Below, in pieces: positions 51,564 to 61,100 of a stretch of 64,000 nt of DNA. Source of the DNA: Chryseobacterium luteum (lineage in GTDB: Bacteria; Bacteroidota; Bacteroidia; Flavobacteriales; Weeksellaceae). The notes beneath the pieces were generated by a model. It made no database searches. It was not told where the DNA came from and saw only the letters and a program-made list of their open reading frames with translations. The translations under genes and the position numbers were made by a program. The number at the start of each line of letters is the position of its first letter. Position 1 is the stretch's first letter. The stretch covers positions 186,001 to 250,000 of the forward strand of contig NZ_JPRO01000003.1 in the NCBI RefSeq assembly GCF_000737785.1. The letters run 5' to 3'.

Positions 51564-52730
51564 ATGAAAAAACATCTATTCCCTCTCATCCTGCTTGTGT
51601 TCGGTGTCAATGTCCAGGCACAACAGGATTTTTTTGCTATTGCCGGAAAGGATACTTCCAGCATAGTTTTTAGTGACTTCCGTGTCATGGATGCGGAAAG
51701 TGGTGCTTCCGGAGAAAAACTGTTTTCAGCAGATACTGCGGCAAAAGTATTTTCTCAGGAAAGAAAAAGTCAGGTGTCCGAGGATAAGAATTCTTACAGT
51801 CATTCCCAGGCAATTACCATGGCGGCTCTGGCTTATGATCCTTTGAACAATAACCTGGTGTATATGCCGATGTTTTCGTCAAATATCTATGTTTTGAATG
51901 CCAAGACCAAAGAGATTACTTTGGTGGAAAATACGGTGGCAAGAGTAACTTCCTGTGATATCAATTCCCACATCACAAGAATGGCTACAGGGTATGACGG
52001 AAATATTTATGCCCTTAATAATGCCGGAACCCAGTTATTACAGATCAGCAGAAAAGGAAGCCAGTATACAGTTAATGATCTTGGGATCATTAAAGATGAC
52101 GCTTCTAACGGAAAGAATTCATTTACAGCAATGGAAACAGGTTTCGGAGGCGATATGATTGCTGATGCTGACAATAATTTCTATGTTTTTTCAGCTTCAG
52201 GAAATGTTTTTAAGATCGCTGTAAAAGAGCTGAAGGCAAAATTTGTAGGTAGGATCTCCGGTATTCCTGAAAATTATTCAGTGAACGGGGCTGCCGTCAA
52301 TGCCAAAGGAAAAGTAATCATTGCAAGTGCTAAAGGAGACAGTCTGTATGAAGTGGATCTGCTGACTCTACAGGCAAAAGTCCTTCCGGGAGGAGAAAAG
52401 CCTCATATCTACGATCTTGCGAGCAGATATTTTGCGAATGACAGAAGTTCTTCAGTAAATACATTGGCTCATATTGATATTTACCCGACCAAAGTAGATG
52501 AGCATTTTATCAACGTCAATGTCAATGATAAAAACATTAAAGGAAATCTGAAGCTTAGCGTTTTTGATATCTCCGGGAAACATGTAATGGAGCAGAATCT
52601 ATCTGTAAAAGACGGCTCGCTCAATCAGCAGGTTTATCTCAGAAATTTGGTAAGCGGGGCTTATATTGTAAGCATCGCAAATGAATCCGGTAAAGCAATA
52701 CTGAGTAAAAAAATTATTGTTACGGAATAA
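51564..52730 (+). CDS. type IX secretion cargo protein with C-terminal sorting domain
   Basis: The 388-residue protein has a signal peptide (GVNVQAQQ), a propeller-like middle with repeated motifs (LAYDPLNNNLVYMP, MATGYDGNIYALN, ADADNNFYVFSASGNVF) and a type A T9SS sorting domain at the end (IDIYPTKVDEHFIN, KLSVFDISGKHVMEQNL, LVSGAYIVSIANESGK, KKIIV). It is exported across the outer membrane and probably attached to the surface or released. The function of the propeller region is unknown. A terminator follows at 52775-52809. Confidence 0.88.
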   Translation: MKKHLFPLILLVFGVNVQAQQDFFAIAGKDTSSIVFSDFRVMDAESGASGEKLFSADTAAKVFSQERKSQVSEDKNSYSHSQAITMAALAYDPLNNNLVYMPMFSSNIYVLNAKTKEITLVENTVARVTSCDINSHITRMATGYDGNIYALNNAGTQLLQISRKGSQYTVNDLGIIKDDASNGKNSFTAMETGFGGDMIADADNNFYVFSASGNVFKIAVKELKAKFVGRISGIPENYSVNGAAVNAKGKVIIASAKGDSLYEVDLLTLQAKVLPGGEKPHIYDLASRYFANDRSSSVNTLAHIDIYPTKVDEHFINVNVNDKNIKGNLKLSVFDISGKHVMEQNLSVKDGSLNQQVYLRNLVSGAYIVSIANESGKAILSKKIIVTE

Positions 52731-52774
52731 CAGCTTAAATTATTGATGTAAATTCCTTTTAATTCTAATAAAAT

Positions 52775-52809
52775 TAAAGCCTTTTCAAGTTATTTTGGAA
52801 AGGTTTTTT
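52775..52809 (+). terminator. terminator of the T9SS cargo gene
   Basis: CCTTTTC (52779-52785) pairs with GGAAAGG (52796-52802) with one wobble and flanking AAAG/TTTT extension, followed by seven Ts. Confidence 0.75.
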
Positions 52810-52879
52810 TAATGATTATTTGATCTTCAATAAGTTTTATTTTTCGATATTAAAATGTATTTTTATAAAAAAAATATAG

Positions 52880-55534
52880 ATGAAGCTATACTTTAATGTA
52901 GGGTATGATACAAAGGCCGGACAGAATCTGCAGCTCATGACCGTAGATGCCGAAGGTACTGCTGTCCAGACTTATACCCTGTTTTATGCAGAAAACGGTA
53001 TTTGGAAATGCGAAGTGGATTATTTCTCAAAATCAATCTCCTATAAATATCAGCTTACCGATGAAAAAGGCAATATTCTTAGAGAGGAATTTGTCCTGCA
53101 TAATCTTAATTTCCCGCATAACTATAAGGAGTTTATTATTTTCGATGAATGGAATAATAAGAACTTTCCTGAAAATTACCTGAACAATAAAATCCTTTAT
53201 AATAAACTCAACCAGTTTGTCCCTGAAAAGGCTGCAGCTTTGAAAAAGCATACCCATTTATTCAGAATTGAGGCACCTGTTTACAATCCGGACTGGGAAA
53301 TTGCCCTGTTCGGGAGTACGGTTTCTTTAGGAAACTGGGATTATAACAAGGCGATCCGTCTTTCGCAGACAGACTTTGGAATTTGGGAAGTGTCCGTTGA
53401 AATTCCTGAGAATGAATTCATCCAGTTTAAATACTGTATTTACGATAAAAAAACAGAAAAAATTATAGATGTTGAGGCCGGCGAAAACAGATTTACAGTT
53501 GCCAATCCGATGAAAGATGTGCTGCAGATTGTTTCCAGTCATTATTTTAAATTCAAGTCTTACCAGATGTACCACGATGCTGGTGTGGCGGTTCCTGTGT
53601 TTTCTTTAAGAAGCGAAAACGGTTTTGGAGTAGGGGAGTTTTCCGATCTTAAAAAACTTGCCGACTGGACGAAAGAAACCAATCTTGGAATCATCCAGAT
53701 CCTTCCAATTAATGATACAACCGCCAATTATTCCTGGACGGATTCTTACCCTTACGCGGCCGTTTCCGTTTATGCTTTGCATCCGCAATATATTTCCCTG
53801 GAAAATCTTGATTTTTCCTTACCGGAAGAATTAGTTTCTGAATATCAGGCTGAAAAAGAAGCATTGAATGCCCTTGAGCTGATTGATTATGAAAAAATGA
53901 TCGCAGGCAAATGGAAATTCTTAAAAGCCGTTTTCAATACAGGAAAAGAGAAAATCTATAAGGACAGGAACTTTAAAAAATTTATAAAAGACAACGATTA
54001 CTGGCTGACTCCTTATGCCGCTTTCTGTGTACTTAGGGATAAATATAAAACGCCGAACTTCAACGACTGGAAAACCCATAAGAAATATATCGCAGGAAAA
54101 ATCTCACAGTTTTTCACCGCAAAAAGTAAAGATTATGATACTTCCATGCTTCATGCCTGGGTTCAGTATCAGCTTCATTTACAGTTGAAAGATGCCGTAG
54201 ATTATATCCACAGCTTAGGAGTATCCTTAAAGGGAGATCTTCCTATTGGTATTTACAGGTATTCAGTGGAGGCATGGACAGAACCTGAGCTTTTCGGAAT
54301 GGATTTCCAGGCCGGAGCACCGCCGGATCAGTTTACGGAGCTGGGGCAGAACTGGGAATTCCCAACCTATAACTGGGAAGCGATGAAGGAAGATGATTAC
54401 CGCTGGTGGAAAAACAGATTTAAAGCACTCGAACAGTATTTCGATGCCATGAGAATCGACCATATCTTAGGGTTTTTCAGGATCTGGAGGATGCCAATTT
54501 CCGCTACACAGGGGATTTTAGGCTACTTTTATCCTGCTGTTCCTATTGTTACGGATGAATTTAAAGCAAGGCATATTCCTTTTGATTTCAACAGATATTG
54601 TAAGCCTTTCATTAATGAAAGAATTCTGTGGGAATATTTCGGGGAAGACAGCAGTAAAGTTTTTGAATTTATTAACAATAATAATGACGGAACATACTCA
54701 TTCAAAAAAGAATTTGATACCCAGAGAAAACTGGCTGAATTTTTCAAAAGAAATCCTAAAGATTCCATAGAAGAAAAGCTGATCTCTTTATGTGCCAATG
54801 TTTTGTTCCTTACTGAAGAAAGAAACGGCGAAACGGTGTATCATCCAAGATTCAATGTGTACAATACCGATTCTTATAAATATCTTTCAGAATGGGAAAG
54901 GAAGGCGATTTATGAACTGTACCATGATTATTTCTTCAGAAGGCAGGATCATCTGTGGTATGAGAAAGCGATGGAGAAGCTTCCGGTTATTCTTAATGCA
55001 ACAAAAATGCTGATCTGCGGCGAAGACCTGGGAATGGTTCCTGCCTGCGTGCCTGTTGTTATGGATGAGCTGGCTATCATTGCCCTAAAAGTACAGCGAA
55101 TGCCATCGGATAATATTCCGTTTTACAATCCTAAAAAAGCTGATTATATGAATGTGGTAACGGCCTCTTCACATGACAGCTCAACCCTGAGACAATGGTG
55201 GAAGGAAGATCCTGCGCTTACACAGAAATATTTTAACCAACAGCTGATACAGTACGGAAAAGCTCCGGAAGAAATGGATTCCCATCTCGCTGAGATTATT
55301 ATGAAACAGCATCTTTACACGGAGGCGATGCTCGCTGTTTTCCCAATTCAGGAGTTTCTGGCTACTGATCCTGAACTGACCAATATGAATATGGATAATG
55401 AAAGAATCAATAACCCTGCGGTTTTCCCCCATTATTGGCGCTACAGGATGCATCTGAACCTTGAGGATCTGAAAGAAAGGAAATCTTTCAATGAAAAAAT
55501 TGCCCACTGGATAAAAGACAGTGGAAGATCATAA
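52880..55534 (+). CDS. malQ: 4-alpha-glucanotransferase, DPE2 type with two starch-binding domains
   Basis: The 884-residue cytoplasmic enzyme has two CBM20-like domains (about 1-110 and 120-225; the second with ALFGSTVSLGNWDYNKAIRL) and a GH77 catalytic domain: VPVFSLRSENGFGVGEFSDL, ILPINDTTANYSW, KGDLPIGIYR, FDAMRIDHILGFFRIW, CGEDLGMVP and TASSHDSSTLRQWW. It transfers alpha-1,4-glucan segments between maltooligosaccharides and glycogen-like acceptors. The insertion in the catalytic domain and the N-terminal CBM20 pair mark the DPE2 subtype. It is monocistronic with a terminator behind it. Confidence 0.92.
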   Translation: MKLYFNVGYDTKAGQNLQLMTVDAEGTAVQTYTLFYAENGIWKCEVDYFSKSISYKYQLTDEKGNILREEFVLHNLNFPHNYKEFIIFDEWNNKNFPENYLNNKILYNKLNQFVPEKAAALKKHTHLFRIEAPVYNPDWEIALFGSTVSLGNWDYNKAIRLSQTDFGIWEVSVEIPENEFIQFKYCIYDKKTEKIIDVEAGENRFTVANPMKDVLQIVSSHYFKFKSYQMYHDAGVAVPVFSLRSENGFGVGEFSDLKKLADWTKETNLGIIQILPINDTTANYSWTDSYPYAAVSVYALHPQYISLENLDFSLPEELVSEYQAEKEALNALELIDYEKMIAGKWKFLKAVFNTGKEKIYKDRNFKKFIKDNDYWLTPYAAFCVLRDKYKTPNFNDWKTHKKYIAGKISQFFTAKSKDYDTSMLHAWVQYQLHLQLKDAVDYIHSLGVSLKGDLPIGIYRYSVEAWTEPELFGMDFQAGAPPDQFTELGQNWEFPTYNWEAMKEDDYRWWKNRFKALEQYFDAMRIDHILGFFRIWRMPISATQGILGYFYPAVPIVTDEFKARHIPFDFNRYCKPFINERILWEYFGEDSSKVFEFINNNNDGTYSFKKEFDTQRKLAEFFKRNPKDSIEEKLISLCANVLFLTEERNGETVYHPRFNVYNTDSYKYLSEWERKAIYELYHDYFFRRQDHLWYEKAMEKLPVILNATKMLICGEDLGMVPACVPVVMDELAIIALKVQRMPSDNIPFYNPKKADYMNVVTASSHDSSTLRQWWKEDPALTQKYFNQQLIQYGKAPEEMDSHLAEIIMKQHLYTEAMLAVFPIQEFLATDPELTNMNMDNERINNPAVFPHYWRYRMHLNLEDLKERKSFNEKIAHWIKDSGRS

Positions 55535-55571
55535 ATTTAACATTTGATTATCAATTAGTTAACTTTCTATT

Positions 55572-55609
55572 AAAAGAAGTTTGATCTTAGGATTTAACTT
55601 CTTTTTTTT
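55572..55609 (+). terminator. terminator of malQ
   Basis: AAAAGAAGTT (55572-55581) pairs with AACTTCTTTT (55596-55605), followed by more Ts. Confidence 0.78.
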
Positions 55610-55673
55610 ATTTATATCCAAAAGATAGAATAGAGATATTCTGCTATATACTAACCAATTAACGACTATAGAA

Positions 55674-56642
55674 ATGAAAAAAATACTTTTGGGATTTGCC
55701 CTGGGACTGGCAGCTTTGTCTTCCGCCCAGCAATATCCAAATAACGGGTGGGGAGATGACGGATATTATGAGAATGGAGACGGATATTATAATGATGAGG
55801 ATGACAGAAATTATTTCCCGGATGATTATTATTATAACTATCCTCAGGATTATTATCCGGGTGATTATTACCAGGGAAATTATAATGACTACAGAAACAG
55901 TATTGTCAATGTCAACTGGAATGTATTTTTCAGAGATAACAGGCTGAACCGATGGCAGATTGATCAGATTTTAAGCCTTAATAATCTGTATGTGAATTTT
56001 TCTACATGGAATAATTTCTACAGGTACAATCCGGACAGATGGTATTATGACAGATTCTATGCATTGGAAAGAATTTTAGGACCAAGAACATTCGTTGTTT
56101 TCCAAAATAATTATTACCACGGAGCAAGCCCGGTCGTTTACTTCCAGAATTACAGAAGAACGTATTATGCACCGAGATATGCAGTAATGCCGAGATACAG
56201 GAATGTAAATATCAATATATACAGAGTAGACAGATCTAGGTTCCGAAGAATGGACAATCCTACTTTCAATGTGATCAGAACAGGCAGCAGATCTAATAAT
56301 GGATTCAGAGGATCCAGAGACGATTATAACTCCGGAGGTTTCCGTAAGCGGGATGACAATAATTTCCGTAATGAAAATAATGGAGTAAGAAATAGCGGAG
56401 GATTCAGAGGAAATTCTGAGAATAACGGAACAAGAGGAGGATTTGGAAATAGTGGAGGTTTTAGAGGAAATAATAATGCAAACAGGGAAAGAGCTCCGCG
56501 AAAAGAAAATAACAGCGGGGGATTCAGAGGGAACAGTGGCGGTTTCAGGTCTGAAAACTCCTCTCCGAAACCACAGGGCAGCCGCAACAGTGAAAGCAGA
56601 GGCGGAGGCGGTTTCAGAAACAGATTGGTAAGCAGTAAATAA
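55674..56642 (+). CDS. exported low-complexity protein, acidic-tyrosine N-part and basic FRG-repeat C-part
   Basis: The 322-residue protein has a signal peptide (LAALSSAQ). Residues about 20-75 are rich in Tyr, Asp, Gly and Asn (DDYYYNYPQDYYPGDYY). A middle domain of about 120 residues looks folded (NVNWNVFFRDNRLNRWQIDQ, RWYYDRFYALERILGPRTF). Residues about 205-322 are repeats of GGFRGN and SGGFR with Arg, Gly, Asn and Ser. I know no family name. Charge is sharply split between the ends. It is followed by its own terminator and an LTxxQ-type gene. Confidence 0.8.
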   Translation: MKKILLGFALGLAALSSAQQYPNNGWGDDGYYENGDGYYNDEDDRNYFPDDYYYNYPQDYYPGDYYQGNYNDYRNSIVNVNWNVFFRDNRLNRWQIDQILSLNNLYVNFSTWNNFYRYNPDRWYYDRFYALERILGPRTFVVFQNNYYHGASPVVYFQNYRRTYYAPRYAVMPRYRNVNINIYRVDRSRFRRMDNPTFNVIRTGSRSNNGFRGSRDDYNSGGFRKRDDNNFRNENNGVRNSGGFRGNSENNGTRGGFGNSGGFRGNNNANRERAPRKENNSGGFRGNSGGFRSENSSPKPQGSRNSESRGGGGFRNRLVSSK

Positions 56643-56673
56643 TAATTTTCATATATTATATTTAAGTGGTGTG

Positions 56674-56709
56674 AAGGGCAGGTTTTAGGATCTGTCCTTT
56701 TTATTTTTC
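56674..56709 (+). terminator. terminator after the FRG-repeat gene
   Basis: AAGGGCAG (56674-56681) pairs with CTGTCCTT (56692-56699) with one wobble, then TTTATTTTT. Confidence 0.78.
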
Positions 56710-56822
56710 TGTTTTATTATTTTAATATCAAAATTTAACATTTTTTATGAATATTTCGGTTTAACTTATCTTTTAACTTATAATCAAAAAGATGTATAAC
56801 AATTAATTAAATATTTTTTAAG

Positions 56823-57272
56823 ATGAAAAAATTAGTTTTAGCAATAGCATTGATCGGAATAGGAGGTTTTGCAATGGCACAACAGACAGTAACTCCGGAG
56901 GACAAACAGGCAAGAAGAGCAGAGATGCATCAAAAAAGACAGCAGAAGGAACAGGAGCATATGGATCAGATGCAGAAAGACCTTAATCTGACCCAGGCTC
57001 AGGTAGCTCAGATCAAAAACCTTCACGAAACAAGAAAGTCTGAAATGAAAGCTGACTTTGATAAGCATAAGGAAGCGAGACAGGCCAAAATGGAAGACAT
57101 GAAAGCCAAAAGAGCTCAGATGGATGCAGACATGAAAAAAATTCTTACTCCGGATCAGTATGATAAATGGCAGGCCGACAGGAAAGCTAAAATGGAGCAG
57201 AGAAGGGTAGCAATGAAGGATAGAAAAATGATGAAAAAGCCTATGGATACTGCGGCTCCGGAAGCAAAATAA
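56823..57272 (+). CDS. Spy/CpxP-like LTxxQ periplasmic protein
   Basis: The 149-residue protein has a signal peptide (GGFAMAQ) and is otherwise helical and highly charged, with two LTxxQ-type motifs (LNLTQAQVAQIKNLH and ILTPDQYDKWQ) as in Spy and CpxP. Those are periplasmic chaperones or stress sensors. The C-terminus is Lys/Met-rich. It is probably an envelope-stress chaperone, but its partner is unknown. A terminator lies at 57303-57329. Confidence 0.85.
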   Translation: MKKLVLAIALIGIGGFAMAQQTVTPEDKQARRAEMHQKRQQKEQEHMDQMQKDLNLTQAQVAQIKNLHETRKSEMKADFDKHKEARQAKMEDMKAKRAQMDADMKKILTPDQYDKWQADRKAKMEQRRVAMKDRKMMKKPMDTAAPEAK

Positions 57273-57302
57273 CAATTCGTAATTTTGATTTTTTAATGTT
57301 CG

Positions 57303-57329
57303 AAGGACGGGATAATACTCGTCCTTTTT
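57303..57329 (+). terminator. terminator of the LTxxQ gene
   Basis: AAGGACG (57303-57309) pairs with CGTCCTT (57320-57326), followed by TTT. Confidence 0.75.
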
Positions 57330-57350
57330 GTATTAATTTTCATTAAAACT

Positions 57351-57381
57351 TTTGATTTCGGGCTTTTATTGCGTATTTTTG
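57351..57381 (+). promoter_or_regulatory. ferritin promoter, near-perfect Bacteroidota consensus
   Basis: TTTG (57351-57354), 19 bases, then TATTTTTG (57374-57381) matches both boxes and the spacing of the Bacteroidota primary sigma factor. The ATG follows 17 bases later. Confidence 0.8.
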
Positions 57382-57398
57382 ACTATAAATTTATACTT

Positions 57399-57908
57399 AT
57401 GGTCAGCGAAAAAATTGCAACGTTAATTAACGAACAGATAGCTCACGAACAATATGCAGCACAATATTATCTATCAATGTCTGCCTGGTTTTCAGCAAAG
57501 GATCTTGACGGAATTGCAAATTACTTCAGAGTTCAGAGCAAAGAAGAATTAATGCATGCAGATAAAATGTTTGATTTTTTAAATGACGTAGGCGGGGAAA
57601 TCATCATCGGAGAAATTGCAAAACCTCCGCATGAGTTCGAAAATGCAATTGATATTTTTGAAAAAGCATTGGAGCACGAAAAGAAGGTAACTAAAAGTAT
57701 TTTCAATATTGTGAAAAATGCCAATGACGAGGGAGATTTTGCAACAACTTCATTCCTTCAGTGGTTCATTAATGAGCAGGTGGAAGAAGAAGCAAGCGCT
57801 TCACAGTATGTTACCAAGATCAAGATGGTGTGCGACAATCCATCTGCATTATATCTTTTTGATCAGGAATTGTCTCAGAGAGTTTTTGTACCTGCGACAA
57901 CAGCTTAA
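57399..57908 (+). CDS. ftnA: non-heme ferritin
   Basis: The 169-residue four-helix protein stores iron. Ferroxidase-centre residues are visible in LINEQIAHEQYAAQYYLSM, EELMHADKMFDFL (ExxxH) and INEQVEEEASASQYV. I chose ATG 57399 (MVSEKIATLINEQ) because an upstream in-frame start at 57369 would place the promoter -7 box inside the gene. It is followed by a GC-rich hairpin at 57924-57960. Confidence 0.94.
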   Translation: MVSEKIATLINEQIAHEQYAAQYYLSMSAWFSAKDLDGIANYFRVQSKEELMHADKMFDFLNDVGGEIIIGEIAKPPHEFENAIDIFEKALEHEKKVTKSIFNIVKNANDEGDFATTSFLQWFINEQVEEEASASQYVTKIKMVCDNPSALYLFDQELSQRVFVPATTA

Positions 57909-57923
57909 TTGAATTATATTGTG

Positions 57924-57966
57924 GAATCGCCCCGCCGTTCTCCGAACGGCGGGGCGATTCTGTTTT
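57924..57966 (+). terminator. GC-rich 17-bp terminator hairpin after ferritin
   Basis: GAATCGCCCCGCCGTTC (57924-57940) is perfectly complementary to 57944-57960 around TCC, followed by TGTTTT. It is much richer in GC than its surroundings. Confidence 0.78.
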
Positions 57967-57981
57967 GGCCATATTCTGGAA

Positions 57982-58124
57982 TTATCCACAGGTATTTGCC
58001 GGATCTGTGTCTGATTGTTAACAACCACTGGTATTTTATTTTTATGAAAACCTTTTGTTAATCAGTGTATTGGTAAAGTATTTTGAAGTTATCAACATTA
58101 CATTGTGGAAAACTTTGTGGAAAA
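57982..58124. other. cluster of DnaA-box-like sites (candidate origin or DnaA-binding locus)
   Basis: The convergent gap between ferritin and the AddA-like gene holds TTATCCACA (57982-57990, perfect DnaA box), TTATCAACA (58089-58097, one mismatch), and two TTTTCCACA boxes on the - strand (58112-58104 and 58124-58116). An AT-rich stretch lies between (58031-58063). Four sites in 143 bases is more than expected by chance. Whether this is oriC is not shown. Confidence 0.5.
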
Positions 58125-58146
58125 AATGAGCACACAGATTTCTCCC

Positions 58147-61100
58147 TTATAAATAGATAAGCTGCGTCTTTAAAACCTTTCGTCCCAAACCTTCCAGAAT
58201 ATTTCTATACCTTTCGATCTGGCGTTCATCCTTCTCTTTCTGTTCCCCGGTTTTGAAATCTATAATAATATAACCCTCTTCTCCCTTCAGAATACGGTCA
58301 GGCCTGAAAATATGGCTCTGTCCTCTTTCAGAAATCATGATATCCTTTTCATTAATCACTTCCCATTTTTCATCAAAAAACTCAGAATATTTTCTGATGA
58401 TCTGAACTAAAGTTTCCTGGATCTCATTTTTTTCTTCCAAAGTGATCTGTCCGTCCAGAACATAACTTTCCAGAACTTTGGCTGTGTCCTTCTCCGTATT
58501 GATTTTCGACAGTAATTCATGCACAAATAGCCCTATCCTTACCTTTTCATTCCTTACCTGGTAGTTTTTGGAAGGAGTGGCGATCTTTATAGAAGACCTG
58601 TTTTCATTAATATTTTTAAGATTCTGAATATTCTTGGTCTTAAATAATGATATTTTATCCCTGGAATGCTTTTTCAGCATTTCCGGACGCACTTCATAAA
58701 GATCGAATTCGTCTGCCGCTTCTGTATTTTTTCCGTTAAAGAATTCCAGCAGCTCAAGATTATTGGACGTTTTATTTGCCTTTTGAATATAGAAAAACAG
58801 CTGCTCAACAGGACGGGTAGTGGCTACATATTGAAGGCATAGCCTGTCGATAAGGTTTTTATAGGAATTTTTCTTGTTAAATGCTTCTATCTCTTCATCG
58901 TACACCTCAAGATTTTTACTGAACTGGTTGATGTTCACTGATTTCAACGCATCATCATTATTCGTATCAAACCAGTTGGTGAATTCACTGTCCCGGTTCT
59001 TATTCATCATCGGGATAAATACGATCGGGAATTCCAGTCCTTTCGATTTATGGATCGTCATGATCTGTACGGCATCAATATTTTCCGAAGCCTGGATCGT
59101 ATAAGCAGAAGCCTCCTCGTCCCAGTATTTTAAGAACTCTTTCGTGCTGGCTCCGGCATTCTGTGTAAAGTTGAAAAGCATTTCAAGAAAATTCAGAAGA
59201 AAATCCGTTTCCTTGTTTTCCACAGCAAATTCATTAATATAATATTCCACAAAATTATACAGGTTGAACCTCGGGAAATTTTCCTGTTTCAGCTTCAGGG
59301 AATAGGTGTTCCGGATAAACTGAAGAATTTCCTCATGCGTTTCTATCTCCAGGATTTTGTTCATTTCCAATGTGAAATCTGACATATGAATTCTTCCCAG
59401 AGCATTCAGATAATACATCATCATGATCAGATTGGGTTTGTTCTTAGGATTGATTTCCCATCGGAGAAATTCAATAACCGCCTTTAAAGTATTGGAAAGT
59501 TCCAGCGTCAGACCCTTGTCGGAAATTGTCTTGATATTCGTTTCCTCTCCGCGGTAGTGCACTTTCAGGTTGCCCAGCTTTTGAGAATAGCTGAAAATAT
59601 CAAAGTTACCACGGCATAAGACCGTAATATCAGAAAACTTAAAACCATTATCCAGGCTTTCCTGGATATCCTTCCGCATTCTTTCCGAAGTATCATTATA
59701 AAAATCCTCATTCGTAAGATTTTCGATCAGGCTTACTTTTACACGTCCTTCCATCTGGGATTTCGAGCTTTGTTCAGCATCTTCCCCGAAAATATTCCGG
59801 TGTTCCTCCTCCAGTCCTTCCGAATGATACCGGTACAGCTCATTATTGAACTGCACAATATTCTTAGCGCTTCGCCAGTTGTCTTTTAAAACAAGAAGAG
59901 ACGCTTCTTTTGGCGAAAATTCCTTCTTGTTGATAATATCCAGCATTAGCTTGCTTTCTCCACCCCGGAACCTGTAGATGCTCTGTTTAGGATCCCCCAC
60001 AAGAGTAAAAGAAGTATTTTCTGTGGAAACACTGTGATCGCGCAACGGAATAAAATTCTGCCACTGCAGTTCCGATGTATCCTGGAACTCATCAAAAAAA
60101 TAATGCTGAAACTGTGAACCTACCTTTTCATAAATAAATGCTGAAGGCTCATTCTTAAGATTTTCATTGATCAGAATATTGAATTTTGAAAGCAGAACAA
60201 GATCATTTTCTTCCTCAATTTTCTTTAATTCATCCTGGATGTCTTTATTCACTTTCAACGGAAGAAGCGCAGACAGGATCTTTTCCTTCTTTTGAGTTTC
60301 AATGTATAGAAGAATCAGCTGCATTCTGTTATCAATAAGCTGGTCGAGAATCTCAAAAATCTCAGGTTCCTTGTTTTTGGATTTTGAAGAAGCTCCTTTT
60401 CTGTAATTATTGACTACAGATTCTTCCTGCGTTGTAGGAAATGGAAATCCCGGTCTTTTCTGATTGTAAAAATCCTGAACCTTAGTGAAGAATCCTCCGA
60501 TCCCGTTTTTCCCCTGTGCAAAATCTTCGATATCAATATTTCTGGACCGGAACAGCTCAACAGATTGAGCAGCAAGTTCAGCAGACCGTTTCTTATTCTG
60601 TACGATTTCCTTTCTTAGCGTATTTTTTATATTCTCGTAATTCGTGTCATCAAAGCTCTTATTGCTTTTCAGGTGTTCATAGTGAATGTCTTTTACAAAC
60701 TCCTTCGCAGAATCATAAAGATTCTTGTTAAGATTGATTCTTTCATTGTTTTCCAGGCTGTAATCCACATAATCCATGAATGAATTGGAGATGCTTTCAT
60801 TTTCACCGATCTGGTCAAGCATTTTGTCCACAGCTTCGATCAGATAAGGCTCAGCCTCAATTTCAAGATTAAAATTTTTTGCCAGGCCCAGTTCATATGA
60901 AAAACTTCTTACCAGCCTTGAATTAAAGCGGTCAATTGTTCCGATATTCAGTGTTGAATAATTGTGAAGTACATAATCCAGCAATTTTTTGGAACGGCTG
61001 TGAAGCTCGTCGATCGTAATTTTCAAACCATCAGCCTCAAATGCTTTCTGAATGTTTTTCAGATCACCGTTTTCGGCAAAATTGTCCGCAGAAAAATTTC

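Noticed and set aside
56838..57275. A 145-codon open frame on the - strand opposite the LTxxQ gene
   Set aside because: It is the antisense of a lysine- and glutamine-rich gene, which rarely produces stops in that frame; there is no signal or family match.
57924..57960. GC-rich palindrome as an insertion-sequence end or recombination site
   Set aside because: It lies 16 bases after the ferritin stop with TGTTTT behind it, so a terminator is the simplest reading.
57909..58146. Calling the DnaA-box region oriC outright
   Set aside because: Gene orientation on the left side does not run away from the site, and GC skew cannot be judged from one window; kept as a candidate only.
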